Assembly (NCBI RefSeq): GCF_900104415.1
Contig: NZ_FMXR01000021.1
Span: forward strand, 1 to 40,887
Source: Eubacterium oxidoreducens
GTDB taxonomy: Bacteria; Bacillota; Clostridia; Lachnospirales; Lachnospiraceae
Direction: 5' to 3'
Length of the DNA: 40,887 nt
The notes beneath the pieces were generated by a model. The model saw nothing but the letters and a program-made list of their open reading frames with translations. It did not search any database and was not told where the DNA came from. Both the position numbers and the translations under genes were made by a program. Shown here piece after piece: positions 1 through 8,446 of this stretch; position 1 is the stretch's first letter, and each line of letters starts with the position of its first letter.

Positions 1-319
1 CTCCTTTCAGAGCATTTCACACAGACCTCCCTAGGTACCACACGTTTCTTCCTCTCCATCCATCTGCCTCATTTATCATGCATGATTCCGTGTAGTTATT
101 GGGCTTCGACTTGGATTGCAGCCTTACCCTCATGCATAACCTCGTATGAGATTTCTGTTCGTCAGACCAGAGATTTGCCCGTGGGTTAGTGTGTTCCCCA
201 CATCCAGCTTCCTTCAGATTCCACCTCGCGGCGGACACCCTTGCCTTCGGCTATATCCTTCCCACTACCGGGCGGATTCGGGACTTGAACCCGTTAGAAA
301 CGTGCGCCGCTAGGCGCAC
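1..319 (-). mobile_element. Group II intron, 5' portion (probably class IIC), cut by the window edge
   Basis: Read on the minus strand, an intron-like RNA starts at 319 with GTGCGCC, the GUGYG-type 5' end of group II introns. It continues through structured, non-coding sequence (hairpins, tetraloops, no conserved protein) to the window edge. The 5' end lies directly after the stem of an intrinsic terminator (325-359), which is the known insertion preference of class IIC introns. The reverse-transcriptase gene would lie beyond the left edge. The window's other end carries the 3' part of a similar intron in the same orientation. Class assignment is inferred from the insertion site; the exact 5' boundary comes from the GTGCG motif. 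Confidence 0.8.
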
Positions 320-324
320 AATGC

Positions 325-359
325 AAACAAGTGTCTTGCTCTTCACAAGACACTTGTTT
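325..359 (-). terminator. Intrinsic terminator of the 376-765 gene, used as intron target
   Basis: A 14-bp perfect stem (325-338 pairs with 346-359) with a 7-nt loop lies 16 bases after the stop codon of the upstream minus-strand gene. The T-rich tail is short and is immediately followed by the group II intron 5' end, as expected for an intron that entered behind a terminator. Confidence 0.85.
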
Positions 360-375
360 ATTCGTCAAGACCTTT

Positions 376-765
376 TTAGTCAATCTTTTCAAACACATTA
401 TAACTGTCCGGATAATCTTCATCTGATGGAAAATCAACATCTGCAATTAGCTGTCCACCTTTTTGATAGCACGAAAACACATATCCATCATACGTCTCAA
501 ACACATATCGATTATCCTCTACTTTATATTTTCCACTCTCCGTCCCCGCTTCTTCCTTTATTTCCCATGTCTGTTCATCTTTAAATGATAATATTAACGA
601 CTCATCACCCTCTAATCCTCCATACATCGCATCATCATTTTGAACAATCCATCGTACTCCATATGTTCCTAACTCAGGTTGTTTAGAAATATTTGAATTT
701 ATAACATATCCGCCTATTAGGGCAACTGCTATAATGATTACTACAGTAATTATTTTTTTTGCCAT
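376..765 (-). CDS. Small membrane-anchored protein of unknown function
   Basis: The product is 129 aa. It starts with two lysines and one hydrophobic helix (about residues 4-23, rich in I, V, A), probably an uncleaved anchor or signal. A soluble part of about 100 residues follows with several predicted beta strands and many Asp, Glu, Tyr and Trp. No lipobox cysteine is seen. A strong purine-rich ribosome site (GGGGGGAGA) lies just upstream of the ATG. The gene stands alone and ends in its own terminator. I do not recognise the family. The pattern of a conserved Trp and a KYKV..YVFE stretch resembles small secreted lipocalin-like or DUF-type proteins of clostridia, but this is only an impression. 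Confidence 0.75.
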   Translation of the reverse strand: MAKKIITVVIIIAVALIGGYVINSNISKQPELGTYGVRWIVQNDDAMYGGLEGDESLILSFKDEQTWEIKEEAGTESGKYKVEDNRYVFETYDGYVFSCYQKGGQLIADVDFPSDEDYPDSYNVFEKID

Positions 766-882
766 ATTCTCCCCCCTATAATTTTTGAAATCTCAATACA
801 TTTAACAAAAAAATTATAACACAAACATATTTTGGGCGCTGCGTCTATGCATAATTATCAACTTTTTCGACATGATTTTCGC

Positions 883-924
883 AAAAAAGAGCTGCAAAAC
901 GCAAAATCTGCGTTCTACAGCTCT
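883..924 (-). terminator. Intrinsic terminator after ribH
   Basis: On the minus strand the stem AGAGCTG pairs with CAGCTCT, with inner GAACGCA/TGCGTTTT pairing, and is followed by a run of six T. It lies 19 bases after the ribH stop codon and closes the riboflavin operon. Confidence 0.85.
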
Positions 925-943
925 GTCAAGACTCGCTCTTTTC

Positions 944-1408
944 CTAGAAATTATTCTTAATTAAATTCACCATCTCAATTGCAGAGCATGCGCAATCATA
1001 TCCCTTGTTTCCGGCTTTGGTTCCGGCACGTTCAATAGCCTGCTCAATCGTATCCGTTGTCACAATGCCAAAGAGTGTTGGAACGCCGCTTTGAAGACCA
1101 ACCTGTGCAACCCCCTTGCTAGCCTCATTACATACAAGATCGTAATGACTTGTTGCTCCACGAATTACAGCACCTAACACAATGACAGCGTCATATTTGC
1201 CGGACTGTGCCATCTTCTGTGCTACAATCGGAAGTTCAAACGCGCCCGGAACCCATGCAAGATCAATATCACCATCTGCAACTCCATGACGCACAAGTCC
1301 ATCTTCTGCTCCACTTACCAGCTTCGATACAATAAACTCGTTAAATCTCGCTGCCACGATACCGACTTTCATTCCCTGTCCAATTAATTTTCCTTCTAAT
1401 TTGTTCAT
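944..1408 (-). CDS. ribH: 6,7-dimethyl-8-ribityllumazine synthase
   Basis: Lumazine synthase condenses 5-amino-6-ribitylamino-uracil with 3,4-dihydroxy-2-butanone 4-phosphate, the penultimate step of riboflavin synthesis. The 154-aa length is normal. Family motifs are all present: the N-terminal ARFNEF substrate segment, VPGAFELP, and [12 protein letters not shown] with the catalytic His. It forms icosahedral or pentameric assemblies in relatives. It is the last gene of ribD-ribE-ribBA-ribH, 24 bp behind ribBA, and is followed by a terminator. Expression should follow the FMN riboswitch upstream of ribD. Confidence 0.97.
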   Translation of the reverse strand: MNKLEGKLIGQGMKVGIVAARFNEFIVSKLVSGAEDGLVRHGVADGDIDLAWVPGAFELPIVAQKMAQSGKYDAVIVLGAVIRGATSHYDLVCNEASKGVAQVGLQSGVPTLFGIVTTDTIEQAIERAGTKAGNKGYDCACSAIEMVNLIKNNF

Positions 1409-1432
1409 GATATAATTCCTCCTGATTCTTTT

Positions 1433-2635
1433 TTATTTATAATCTGTCATATGATGCATCTTATTTTGCTTTGTCTTTAAATAAAACTCATCGAACTTCT
1501 GGGCTTTAATCTGGATTGGTACGCGTTCTTCAATGGAAATACCATATCCGGATAATCCTGATATCTTCTCCGGATTGTTTGTTAACAAACGAAGCTTGCT
1601 TGCTCCCACATCACGCAGAATCTGTGCGCCGATTCCGTATTCACGAAGATCCGGTGCAAATCCAAGCTTAATGTTCGCTTCTACCGTATCATAACCCTCT
1701 TCCTGAAGCTTATATGCTTTTAACTTGTTAATCAGACCAATGCCTCTTCCTTCCTGGCGAAGATACAGTAAGATTCCTTTTCCTTCTTCTGCAATCATCT
1801 TCATTGCCTCATCAAGCTGTTCTCCACAGTCACATCTAGCAGAGCCAAAGACATCTCCTGTCAGACACTCTGAATGCACACGGCAAAGTACCGGTTCATC
1901 CGGTGTAATATCTCCCATTACCAGGCATACATGATGCTCCCCATTTAACTTATTTTCATATCCATGAATTGTAAACTCTCCATACTTTGTCGGAAGCTTG
2001 GCAGTTGCCTGACGCTGTACGAGCGACTCTCTGTCAAGACGATATTTTACCAAATCTGCGATGGTAAATACATTAATGTCATGCTCTGTTGCAAACTCTA
2101 AGAGTTCTTGTGTACGCATCATGGTTCCGTCATCTCTCATAATCTCACAGCACAGACCGCATTCTTTTAATCCGGCAAGTCTGACAAGATCAACCGTCGC
2201 TTCGGTATGTCCGGTTCTTTTTAAAACACCGCCCTCGCGTGCACGAAGCGGGAACATATGTCCCGGACGTCTAAAGTCTTCCGGCTTTGCGCCATCTTCC
2301 ACGCACTTAAGTGCTGTGATGGAACGCTCTGCTGCCGAGATACCGGTTGTCGTATCAACATGGTCAATCGATACCGTAAATGCAGTTGAGTGATTGTCTG
2401 TATTCACATCTACCATCTGGCCAAGGTCTAAGTCATCGCACATCTGACCGCTCATTGGCATACAGATTAATCCCTTGGCGTAGGATGCCATAAAGTTCAC
2501 ATTTTCCTGTGTTGCATATTCTGCGGCGCAGATTAAGTCGCCTTCATTTTCACGATCCGGGTCGTCAATTACCAGGATTAACTTTCCGTTTCTTAAATCC
2601 TCGAGCGCCTGCTCGATTGGTGCTACTTCTTTCAT
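1433..2635 (-). CDS. ribBA: Bifunctional 3,4-dihydroxy-2-butanone-4-phosphate synthase / GTP cyclohydrolase II
   Basis: The 400-aa fusion feeds both branches of riboflavin synthesis. Residues 1 to about 200 form the RibB part, with the acidic metal-binding segment DRENEGD near residue 26 and [11 protein letters not shown]. Residues about 205-400 form the RibA part, with the zinc cysteines in [19 protein letters not shown] and the RQEGRGIGL segment. Length is typical of the fused Firmicute enzyme. It lies 14 bp after ribE and 24 bp before ribH, within one operon. Both domains look intact. Confidence 0.97.
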   Translation of the reverse strand: MKEVAPIEQALEDLRNGKLILVIDDPDRENEGDLICAAEYATQENVNFMASYAKGLICMPMSGQMCDDLDLGQMVDVNTDNHSTAFTVSIDHVDTTTGISAAERSITALKCVEDGAKPEDFRRPGHMFPLRAREGGVLKRTGHTEATVDLVRLAGLKECGLCCEIMRDDGTMMRTQELLEFATEHDINVFTIADLVKYRLDRESLVQRQATAKLPTKYGEFTIHGYENKLNGEHHVCLVMGDITPDEPVLCRVHSECLTGDVFGSARCDCGEQLDEAMKMIAEEGKGILLYLRQEGRGIGLINKLKAYKLQEEGYDTVEANIKLGFAPDLREYGIGAQILRDVGASKLRLLTNNPEKISGLSGYGISIEERVPIQIKAQKFDEFYLKTKQNKMHHMTDYK

Positions 2636-2649
2636 CTAAATATTCCTCC

Positions 2650-3300
2650 TTAAAATCCGTGCTCCAACAAAAATTCTTTTGTAATGCCGCCCGCCGTTTT
2701 TTCTTCTTGTGGTGCCGGCTGCATCAACTTTTCAACATATTTTCCTATAATGTCACACTCTAAGTTAACGAGTGAACCTACCTTCTTGGTATACAGATTC
2801 GTCTCTGCCTGTGTATGCGGGATAATAGAAACCTTAAAACAACTATCATCCACATACGCTACGGTCAGTGAAATGCCATCAATAGCTATGGATCCTTTTT
2901 CTACAACATAACGAAGAATCGATGCGTCTGCTGCAATCGTATACCAGATAGCATTGTCGTCTTTTTCAATGCCACAAACCGTTCCCGTTCCGTCAATGTG
3001 ACCGGAGACGATATGTCCGCCAAAACGCCCTTCAGCGCTCATGGCTCTTTCTAAATTGACCGGCGTCTTCGCCGTAAGTTCCGACAGGCTGCTTCTAGAC
3101 AATGTTTCATGCATCACATCCGCAGTGTAGCTGCCTTTCCCGATTGTGGTAACCGTCAGACATACGCCATTAAGCGCAATGCTGTCGCCAATCTGTGTGC
3201 CCTCAAGCACTTTATCAGCCCCAATGGTTAACACACACGACTTCGCTGCCTTTTTAATATTAATCAGTGTTCCCACTTCTTCTACAATACCTGTAAACAT
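2650..3300 (-). CDS. ribE: Riboflavin synthase, alpha subunit
   Basis: This enzyme dismutates two lumazine molecules to riboflavin and the pyrimidine precursor. The 216-aa protein has the usual two tandem lumazine-binding barrels. The first begins MFTGIVEEVG, with LNGVCLTV inside; the second begins around residue 97 with GGHIVSGHIDGTG and DGISLTV. It follows ribD by only 4 bp, so translation is probably coupled. The C-terminal tail after about residue 195 is not part of the barrels. The gene is sometimes called ribC in Bacillus nomenclature. Confidence 0.96.
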   Translation of the reverse strand: MFTGIVEEVGTLINIKKAAKSCVLTIGADKVLEGTQIGDSIALNGVCLTVTTIGKGSYTADVMHETLSRSSLSELTAKTPVNLERAMSAEGRFGGHIVSGHIDGTGTVCGIEKDDNAIWYTIAADASILRYVVEKGSIAIDGISLTVAYVDDSCFKVSIIPHTQAETNLYTKKVGSLVNLECDIIGKYVEKLMQPAPQEEKTAGGITKEFLLEHGF

Positions 3301-3304
3301 CTGA

Positions 3305-4402
3305 TCACCTTGCTTTCTTTATTGTTCCTTCTATCATATAGTCACCGTCAAATTCATGCATCCTGACATCTGTTAGCTGCGCGGCCTGTGACATCTTCCG
3401 GATTCCTTCCCCCATCACCGGCCCTTTAGCCTTACTGCCTCCGATGATTTTCGGAGCGATATATGCATAAACTTTATCTGCAAGACCTTCTTTGATCAAA
3501 CTTCCGTGAATCTCGCCGCCGCCTTCTACTAAGACGCTGTCAATCTTCTCTTCGCCAAGACTTTGTATGACTTTTTTCAGATTCACCTGCGTTTCCTGTT
3601 CTTGCACAATCACGCGAATGCCGGCTTTTTCTAGCTGCGCCTTCTTCTTTCCATCTGCTCCAGCTGCTGCATAGATCATCGTCGGAATCTCATGTGCCGT
3701 CTTTACAATCTGCGCATCCATCGGAATTCTTAGTTTCGAATCACAGATGACGCGAATCGGATCGACGCCTTCACAGATTCTGCAGTTTAGCATTGGATCG
3801 TCTGCAAGTACGGTTCCGATTCCTGCCATAATGGCCTTGTATTGTTTTCGAAGTTCATGCACATGCTCGCGCGCTTTTTCTTTCGTTATCCACTTAGAGT
3901 CTCCGCTTGCGCTGGCAATTCTTCCATCAAGCGTCATTGCATACTTGACTGCCACAAGGGGCAGGTTCGTCTGTATATAATGAAAGAAGATTTCGTTAAG
4001 CTCTAAGCATTCCTTTTCTAAGATTCCGGTTTCCACTTCTATACCATGATCTCTTAAGAGCTGTACGCCCTTTCCTCCGACCAGCGGATTCGGATCCATG
4101 CTTCCGACATAGACCTTTCCAATCTTTCTCTCCATTATGATATCTGTACATGGCGGTGTCTTTCCCTGATGGCAACATGGCTCAAGTGTTACATATAATT
4201 CCGCTCCCGTAACATCTTCTTCGCAGTGAAGCAGCGCATTTCGCTCTGCGTGATATTCCCCGTATCGCTCATGATATCCTTCTGATACGATTCGACCATC
4301 CTTCACTACCACGCAGCCAACCATTGGATTTGGAGAAGTATGTCCCATTCCCTGTCTGGCAAGTTCAAGTGCGCGGGCCATGTATTCTTCTTTTTGCTTC
4401 AC
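3305..4402 (-). CDS. ribD: Bifunctional diaminohydroxyphosphoribosylaminopyrimidine deaminase / 5-amino-6-(5-phosphoribosylamino)uracil reductase
   Basis: First gene of the operon, 365 aa, catalysing deamination then side-chain reduction. The deaminase half (about 1-145) shows the zinc motif HAERNAL and PCCHQGKTPPCT. The reductase half (about 146-365) shows VAVKYAMTLDGRIA, DDPMLNCR and VEGGGEIHGSL. The start at 4402 lies shortly after the FMN riboswitch terminator (4428-4454), so readthrough of that terminator controls the whole operon. A Shine-Dalgarno-like GGAGGCGGA lies upstream of the ATG. Confidence 0.97.
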   Translation of the reverse strand: MKQKEEYMARALELARQGMGHTSPNPMVGCVVVKDGRIVSEGYHERYGEYHAERNALLHCEEDVTGAELYVTLEPCCHQGKTPPCTDIIMERKIGKVYVGSMDPNPLVGGKGVQLLRDHGIEVETGILEKECLELNEIFFHYIQTNLPLVAVKYAMTLDGRIASASGDSKWITKEKAREHVHELRKQYKAIMAGIGTVLADDPMLNCRICEGVDPIRVICDSKLRIPMDAQIVKTAHEIPTMIYAAAGADGKKKAQLEKAGIRVIVQEQETQVNLKKVIQSLGEEKIDSVLVEGGGEIHGSLIKEGLADKVYAYIAPKIIGGSKAKGPVMGEGIRKMSQAAQLTDVRMHEFDGDYMIEGTIKKAR

Positions 4403-4427
4403 TCTATCCGCCTCCTATATTTGGAAT

Positions 4428-4454
4428 AAAAAAACCCGAGCTAAAGACTCGGGG
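4428..4454 (-). terminator. Riboswitch-controlled intrinsic terminator before ribD
   Basis: On the minus strand CCCGAG pairs with CTCGGG around a 7-nt loop and is followed by seven T. It lies between the FMN aptamer and the ribD start, the usual place for the expression platform of a transcription-terminating FMN riboswitch. Confidence 0.92.
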
Positions 4455-4481
4455 GATTACATGCAATGCAACGCATCTGCT

Positions 4482-4618
4482 TTCTTCTCACATCCAGACT
4501 GTACTGTCGGTTCCGGATTCTCACCGGCTCATGCTTATCGCTCACGGACTTACCCATCTACGTGGTATCACCGTCGGTCGGGAATTGCCTTGCGGCTTCA
4601 CCCTGCCCCGAAGAACTC
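4482..4618 (-). ncRNA. FMN riboswitch (RFN element)
   Basis: The minus strand carries the conserved RFN blocks in order: TTCTTCGGGGCAGGGTGA near 4618-4600, AATTCCCGACC, a GGTAAGTCCGTGAGC-like block, GAGCCGGTGAGAATCCGG, ACCGACAGT and AGTCTGGATG near 4490. These form the six-helix FMN aptamer. Binding FMN should favour the terminator at 4428-4454 and shut off ribDEBAH. The position directly before ribD supports the call. Confidence 0.97.
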
Positions 4619-4637
4619 TATTTCTTTTACTTTGACT

Positions 4638-4666
4638 ATGTTATCACAATCCTCTTTTTCTTGCAA
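4638..4666 (-). promoter_or_regulatory. Promoter of the rib operon
   Basis: On the minus strand the -35 is TTGCAA (4661-4666), the spacer is 17 bp and the -10 is TAACAT (4638-4643) with a TGA extended -10. It sits about 20 bp upstream of the FMN aptamer, as expected for the leader start. Confidence 0.75.
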
Positions 4667-4805
4667 TCGATTTTACATAATTAGTCCTTCCTTCATAGAG
4701 TAAAATTATAATTGGCAAAAAAGAAGGAAGAGGCCGATGGCCACTTCCAAATCATACAGAAATTCTTTAGTATTTAATTGTCCAGAAAAAATACGAAGGA
4801 GCTGT

Positions 4806-5083
4806 ATGATGATTACAATGTTAAACGAAGAGGGAATTACATTCAAGGAAATCGAAGAAGAAATTTTTAAAATGGTATGTGAATGGGGAAAGTCTTTTAC
4901 AAAAGATTTCCTTGAGAAATATGATGAGCATCTAATGCAAACAAGGGATGTAGAGGCGTATCGTAATAAAGGACTTCGAAAAACAACAATAAAAACCGTC
5001 TATGGAGAGGTTAATTATTCTCGTAGGGTGTATGAAACAACCAGAGAGGACGGACTGAAAGAATATGTATTTCTATTGGATAT
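4806..5083 (+). pseudogene. ISLre2-family transposase, N-terminal remnant
   Basis: About 90 residues of an ISLre2-type (UPF0236) transposase N-terminus are recognisable. They run from an ATG pair with AAGGAG upstream (4797-4802), through the EEGITFKEIEEEIFK helix and the KTVYGEVNYSRRVYE segment, to KEYVFLLD. The open frame extends to 5123, but the last residues are read from antisense IS256 sequence. A full protein has about 450-500 residues, so this is a dead remnant. An in-frame extension upstream to 4737 shows no family likeness. The break near 5083 joins the IS256 remnant. Confidence 0.8.
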
Positions 5084-5492
5084 CTTTTTGATGTTTCTTT
5101 ACAATCTGTGGTTCGTAGGTTAACTCTCTATCCTGCGGAACATCGATAGTAAAACTACCGTAGCTGGAATTAACCTTCTTAGGCTTTGTTCCATTGCGAT
5201 AATTATTGTATTCCGTGCGATCTACGCGCTCTGAACGTTCATAGCCAAGGTGATTGTCCATCTCGGATTCCATCATTTCTTTGATAGTTTCTCCAAGAAG
5301 ATCCTTAAGAGCATCTTGGATATCCTGAGCGGATTCAATATCATACTCCTGAAGGAGCTGTTGGATGAACTGACGTTTTCCATCAGTCATTTGAACATGG
5401 TGAATTGGTTTCTTTTCTTTCTTTGCCATCATAAAAGGCCTCCTTTGGTTAGTGTACCATAGAAGACCTTGTACTTATACATTTACAGAAAT
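5081..5492 (-). pseudogene. IS256-family (mutator type) transposase, N-terminal remnant with left IS end
   Basis: On the minus strand ATGATGGC at 5432 follows a perfect AAAGGAGG. It encodes about 117 residues typical of the IS256 transposase N-terminus: a helical stretch, then MESEMDNHLGYERSE, YRNGTKPKK and SFTIDVPQDR, ending at VKKHQKDI. Full-length relatives have about 400 residues, including the DDE catalytic part, which is missing here. Sequence between 5433 and about 5492 looks like the IS256 5' end, with its terminal TTTCTGTAAATG. It meets the ISLre2 remnant head-on near 5081-5083, so both are truncated at one junction. Confidence 0.8.
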
Positions 5493-6082
5493 TTTTTCAT
5501 ACACTCTTTTTTTGTTTTGTTAAGTAAATGATTAAATTTAGGAATGATTGAATATGCAAAGCGAAAACCTAAGATGCCACCAAGAGTGTTTAATAATATG
5601 TCATCAATATCAACGCTTCTATAGTTTACTTCAATCATAGTGTTAAAAAAACATTGTCCCACTTCTACAAAGACACTTGTAAATAAAACACAACATAGAA
5701 TTTTGAAAAATTTATTTTTTTCTTTCAAATAACAAAAAAGCGAAAAGCCCAATGGCATAAATAGTAATATGTTTCCAAAAATTTGATAAAATATCATACC
5801 GTACACCTTAAACTCTATAGAATCTTTGACTATAAATACTATTGATTTGAGCGGAATAAAATTATTGGAAAGTCCTTCATTTCCATCAATCATCGATTCT
5901 ATAAGTTCGCTTTGGAATGGAAATGGAAAAAAACAAATGCATACTATAATCATTAATGAAAAAATACAGCCGCATAAAGATAAGTATTGTTTGTTTTTGA
6001 AATCGGAATTAAGGACTCCAATAAATACAAAATTAACTAATATAAATCCAAAGAAAACGGCAATAAATTGTGATCCAATCAT
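5483..6082 (-). CDS. VanZ-like family membrane protein with IS-derived C-terminus
   Basis: A 199-aa integral membrane protein with about five hydrophobic helices and the VanZ-family signature: the helix GNILLFMPLGF, then SVFVEVGQCFF, and DIDDILLNTLGGILG. VanZ-like proteins are linked to teicoplanin or lipoglycopeptide resistance in some hosts, but most members have no known job. The start is placed at the ATG at 6082 because GGAGG lies 5 nt upstream. An ATG four codons earlier overlaps that site. The last codons and the TAA stop lie in the IS256 end, so the native C-terminus was probably replaced. It follows the 6095-6484 gene directly. Confidence 0.8.
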   Translation of the reverse strand: MIGSQFIAVFFGFILVNFVFIGVLNSDFKNKQYLSLCGCIFSLMIIVCICFFPFPFQSELIESMIDGNEGLSNNFIPLKSIVFIVKDSIEFKVYGMIFYQIFGNILLFMPLGFSLFCYLKEKNKFFKILCCVLFTSVFVEVGQCFFNTMIEVNYRSVDIDDILLNTLGGILGFRFAYSIIPKFNHLLNKTKKECMKKFL

Positions 6083-6094
6083 AAAATCCTCCAT

Positions 6095-6484
6095 TTAGTA
6101 TTTTAATGTTCCGGAACCTACTATATATTTTCCGTTTTCAACTTTCCAAAATTCATAAGTATAGCTTGTGTCCTTTTTTGTACTAAAAGAACAATCACCG
6201 TCTGAGTTCTTTTTACAATATATTGTTTTTTTTGTAACATACTCATTGTTATTAAAAGGATGATATTTGAATTGCTTTATGGTGAAATAATTTGAGCTAC
6301 TTTTATTTGTGGTAGTATGAATGGAAAAAGTCGCACTGCTTTTTTTAGCTTTAAAATGTCCATTCATTGTAAGCTCATGCCTAAAATTATAAGTAAATGG
6401 CTTTTCGGCAGCATAAACTGTTAGTGAAAAACTTAATAAAAAAATAATGCATAATAGTATTGAAAATAATTTTAATTTTTTCAC
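6095..6484 (-). CDS. Small secreted protein of unknown function
   Basis: The 129-aa product has a clear signal peptide: KKLKLF, a hydrophobic stretch of about 15 residues, then VYAAEK with a probable cleavage after AYAA-type residues. The mature part of about 100 residues is Lys-, Ser- and Thr-rich with beta character and two cysteines (YCKKNSDGDCSF). GTG at 6484 is chosen as start because GGAG lies 6 nt upstream. An upstream ATG at 6496 lacks a ribosome site. It precedes the VanZ-like gene with stop and next start adjacent, so the two are probably co-transcribed. Local AT content is higher than in the flanking genes, suggesting acquired DNA. Confidence 0.65.
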   Translation of the reverse strand: MKKLKLFSILLCIIFLLSFSLTVYAAEKPFTYNFRHELTMNGHFKAKKSSATFSIHTTTNKSSSNYFTIKQFKYHPFNNNEYVTKKTIYCKKNSDGDCSFSTKKDTSYTYEFWKVENGKYIVGSGTLKY

Positions 6485-6579
6485 ACTAATCTCCATATAA
6501 ATTTTTTCAAAAGGTATTATATGTTTGTTAAAAAAAAAAGTCAAGGTTGTGTAAAGAAAAGTCTCTGTAAATTGCTTTT

Positions 6580-6609
6580 TTGCATCCCCTCTACATTTCA
6601 TGCTATAAT
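6580..6609 (+). promoter_or_regulatory. Promoter of the symporter gene
   Basis: TTGCAT (6580-6585), 18-bp spacer, TATAAT (6604-6609) with TGC extended -10. It lies about 40 bp upstream of the GTG/ATG region of the symporter gene and overlaps nothing else on this strand. Confidence 0.75.
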
Positions 6610-6648
6610 GTTGCATTGTATAAACTAAAAATTAGATGAGGAGATTTT

Positions 6649-8175
6649 ATGAGTGGAAATGTAATCGGAATACTGCTCGTCATGATCGTGTATATGTTCT
6701 TTATGGTCTTGGTGGGCATCTTGTATTCTAGACGAAACAAAGATGTAAATGATTTTTATTTAGGTGGTAGAAAGCTTGGTCCTTTAGTTACTGCCATGAG
6801 TGCGGAAGCTTCCGACATGAGCAGTTATCTTCTGATGGGTCTTCCGGGACTTGCCTATCTGTCCGGTGTGGCAGATGTCGGCTGGACCGTCATCGGTCTT
6901 GCGGTCGGTACTTATCTGAACTGGCTGCTGGTTTCCAAACGACTTCGTCGCTACAGTGCGAAGGCCAACAATTCGATTACGATTCCGGAATTCTTTTCTA
7001 ATCGATTCCGTGACAAATCAAAATCTTTGCTTGCCATCAGTGCCTTGCTGATTGTTGTCTTCTTCGTTCCTTATACCGCTTCCGGCTTCGCAGCCTGCGG
7101 AAAGTTATTCAGTAGTTTATTTGGCGTTCCATACTTGCCGGCCATGATCATCAGTGCCATCATCATTGTTGCCTATACGGCTCTTGGTGGTTTCCTTGCA
7201 GCCAGCACCACGGATTTGATTCAAAGTATCGTTATGACATTTGCCCTTGTTGCTATTGTCATCTTTGGCATCCATGTTGCAGGTGGCTGGGACAATGTGG
7301 TTTCCAACGCGCATTCTTTGGATGGTTACCTAAGTTTCTTTGAAACGCACGATCCGGTATCCGGTGAGAGCAGCCCGTATAAACCGATTACAATCTTATC
7401 GACGGTTGCCTGGGGACTTGGTTACTTTGGTATGCCGCATATCCTGCTTCGTTTCATGGGAACAGAAAGCGAGGACAAACTGAAGATTTCCAGACGTATC
7501 GCTACCGTTTGGGTGGTTATTTCTATGGCCATCTCTGTTTTAATCGGTATCGTCGGATACTCTGTTTCAAAGGAAGGTTTAATTGAGACCTTCACAGAAT
7601 CCGGACAGTCTGAAACCATCATTATTAAACTTGCCATGATTTTAAGTGAAAATGGTGCTCTGTGCGTTTTGGTTGCCGGCTTAACGCTTGCCGGTATCCT
7701 GGCTTGTACGATGTCGACTTCAGATTCTCAGCTTCTTGCTGCAGCTTCTAGTGTCTCTCAGAATCTGATTTCCGACTTCTTCGGTTTTAAGATCTCACCG
7801 AAAAAGGCCATGCTTACTGCTCGTCTTACGGTTCTTGTAATTGCCATTATCGGTGTCTTACTTGCACTTAATCCGGACAGTTCGGTATTTAAGATTGTTT
7901 CTTTTGCATGGGCTGGTTTCGGCGCATCCTTTGGGCCTTTGATGTTGTTTTCATTGTTCTGGAAACGTTGCAACCGCAATGGTGCACTTGCCGGCTTAAT
8001 CAGCGGTGGGGCTATGGTCTTCATTTGGAAGTTCGCCATCCGTCCTCTCGGCGGCAGCTGGGATATCTATGAGCTGCTTCCGGCGTTCATCGTTTCTTGT
8101 GTACTGATTATTGTGGTCTCTCTTGCGACGGCTCCGCCGTCTAAGGAGATTGTGGAAGAATTCGAATCTATTTAG
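6649..8175 (+). CDS. putP: Sodium/solute symporter, PutP-like (SSS family)
   Basis: A 508-aa protein with about 13 transmembrane helices, the normal count and length for sodium/proline symporters. Family features visible are DFYLGGRKLGPLVTAMSAEASDMSSYLLMGLPG near residues 33-68, containing the Na+ site, and the later helix with LAGILACTMSTSDSQLLAAASS. It probably imports L-proline with sodium, although the exact solute cannot be read from sequence. GAGGAG lies just before the ATG. It stands alone with its own promoter and is followed by a hairpin terminator at 8401-8446. Confidence 0.9.
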   Translation: MSGNVIGILLVMIVYMFFMVLVGILYSRRNKDVNDFYLGGRKLGPLVTAMSAEASDMSSYLLMGLPGLAYLSGVADVGWTVIGLAVGTYLNWLLVSKRLRRYSAKANNSITIPEFFSNRFRDKSKSLLAISALLIVVFFVPYTASGFAACGKLFSSLFGVPYLPAMIISAIIIVAYTALGGFLAASTTDLIQSIVMTFALVAIVIFGIHVAGGWDNVVSNAHSLDGYLSFFETHDPVSGESSPYKPITILSTVAWGLGYFGMPHILLRFMGTESEDKLKISRRIATVWVVISMAISVLIGIVGYSVSKEGLIETFTESGQSETIIIKLAMILSENGALCVLVAGLTLAGILACTMSTSDSQLLAAASSVSQNLISDFFGFKISPKKAMLTARLTVLVIAIIGVLLALNPDSSVFKIVSFAWAGFGASFGPLMLFSLFWKRCNRNGALAGLISGGAMVFIWKFAIRPLGGSWDIYELLPAFIVSCVLIIVVSLATAPPSKEIVEEFESI

Positions 8176-8400
8176 GATTGGGTGAGGAGGATGCTCCCTC
8201 GCTCGGCAGCTGGGAGTTTCCATCCGGAACAGATTCTCAGCAAGATCACACAACCTTGCTTTCGACTGAGGAATACATTTCGACATCGCACATCGAGAGC
8301 CGCCAAAATTTTTCGAGTATCTGATGCTCGCCAAACCGAACCGGGGCTGCCTCCGATATCGGAAAGAAATGGCCCGTCTGCGTAAGCAGACAGAGGAATA
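8176..8400. other. Structured, GC-richer non-coding stretch after putP
   Basis: No credible gene is seen. The stretch is richer in G and C than its neighbours and holds small inverted repeats, such as TCCGATATCGGA (8352-8363) and GTCTGC...GCAGAC (8375-8390). It reads as an extended 3' untranslated region or a dispersed intergenic repeat. Short frames on both strands lack ribosome sites and recognisable motifs. Confidence 0.5.
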
Positions 8401-8446
8401 AAAAACAGGTGACTGCAAGCTTGCTTGCAAGGTCACCTGTTTTTTA
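8401..8446. terminator. Bidirectional intrinsic terminator
   Basis: An inverted repeat with stem AAAAACAGGTGAC / GTCACCTGTTTTTT and an inner TGCAAGC/GCTTGCA-like pairing has A-rich and T-rich outer arms, so it can act for putP (plus). It could also act on transcription from the right. Confidence 0.85.

Noticed and set aside
17-238. Small minus-strand protein in the left end
   Set aside because: It lies in the structured RNA of the group II intron and has no protein motif.
4737-4805. Upstream extension of the ISLre2 remnant
   Set aside because: The first residues show no transposase likeness, and the ribosome site at 4797-4802 supports the later start.
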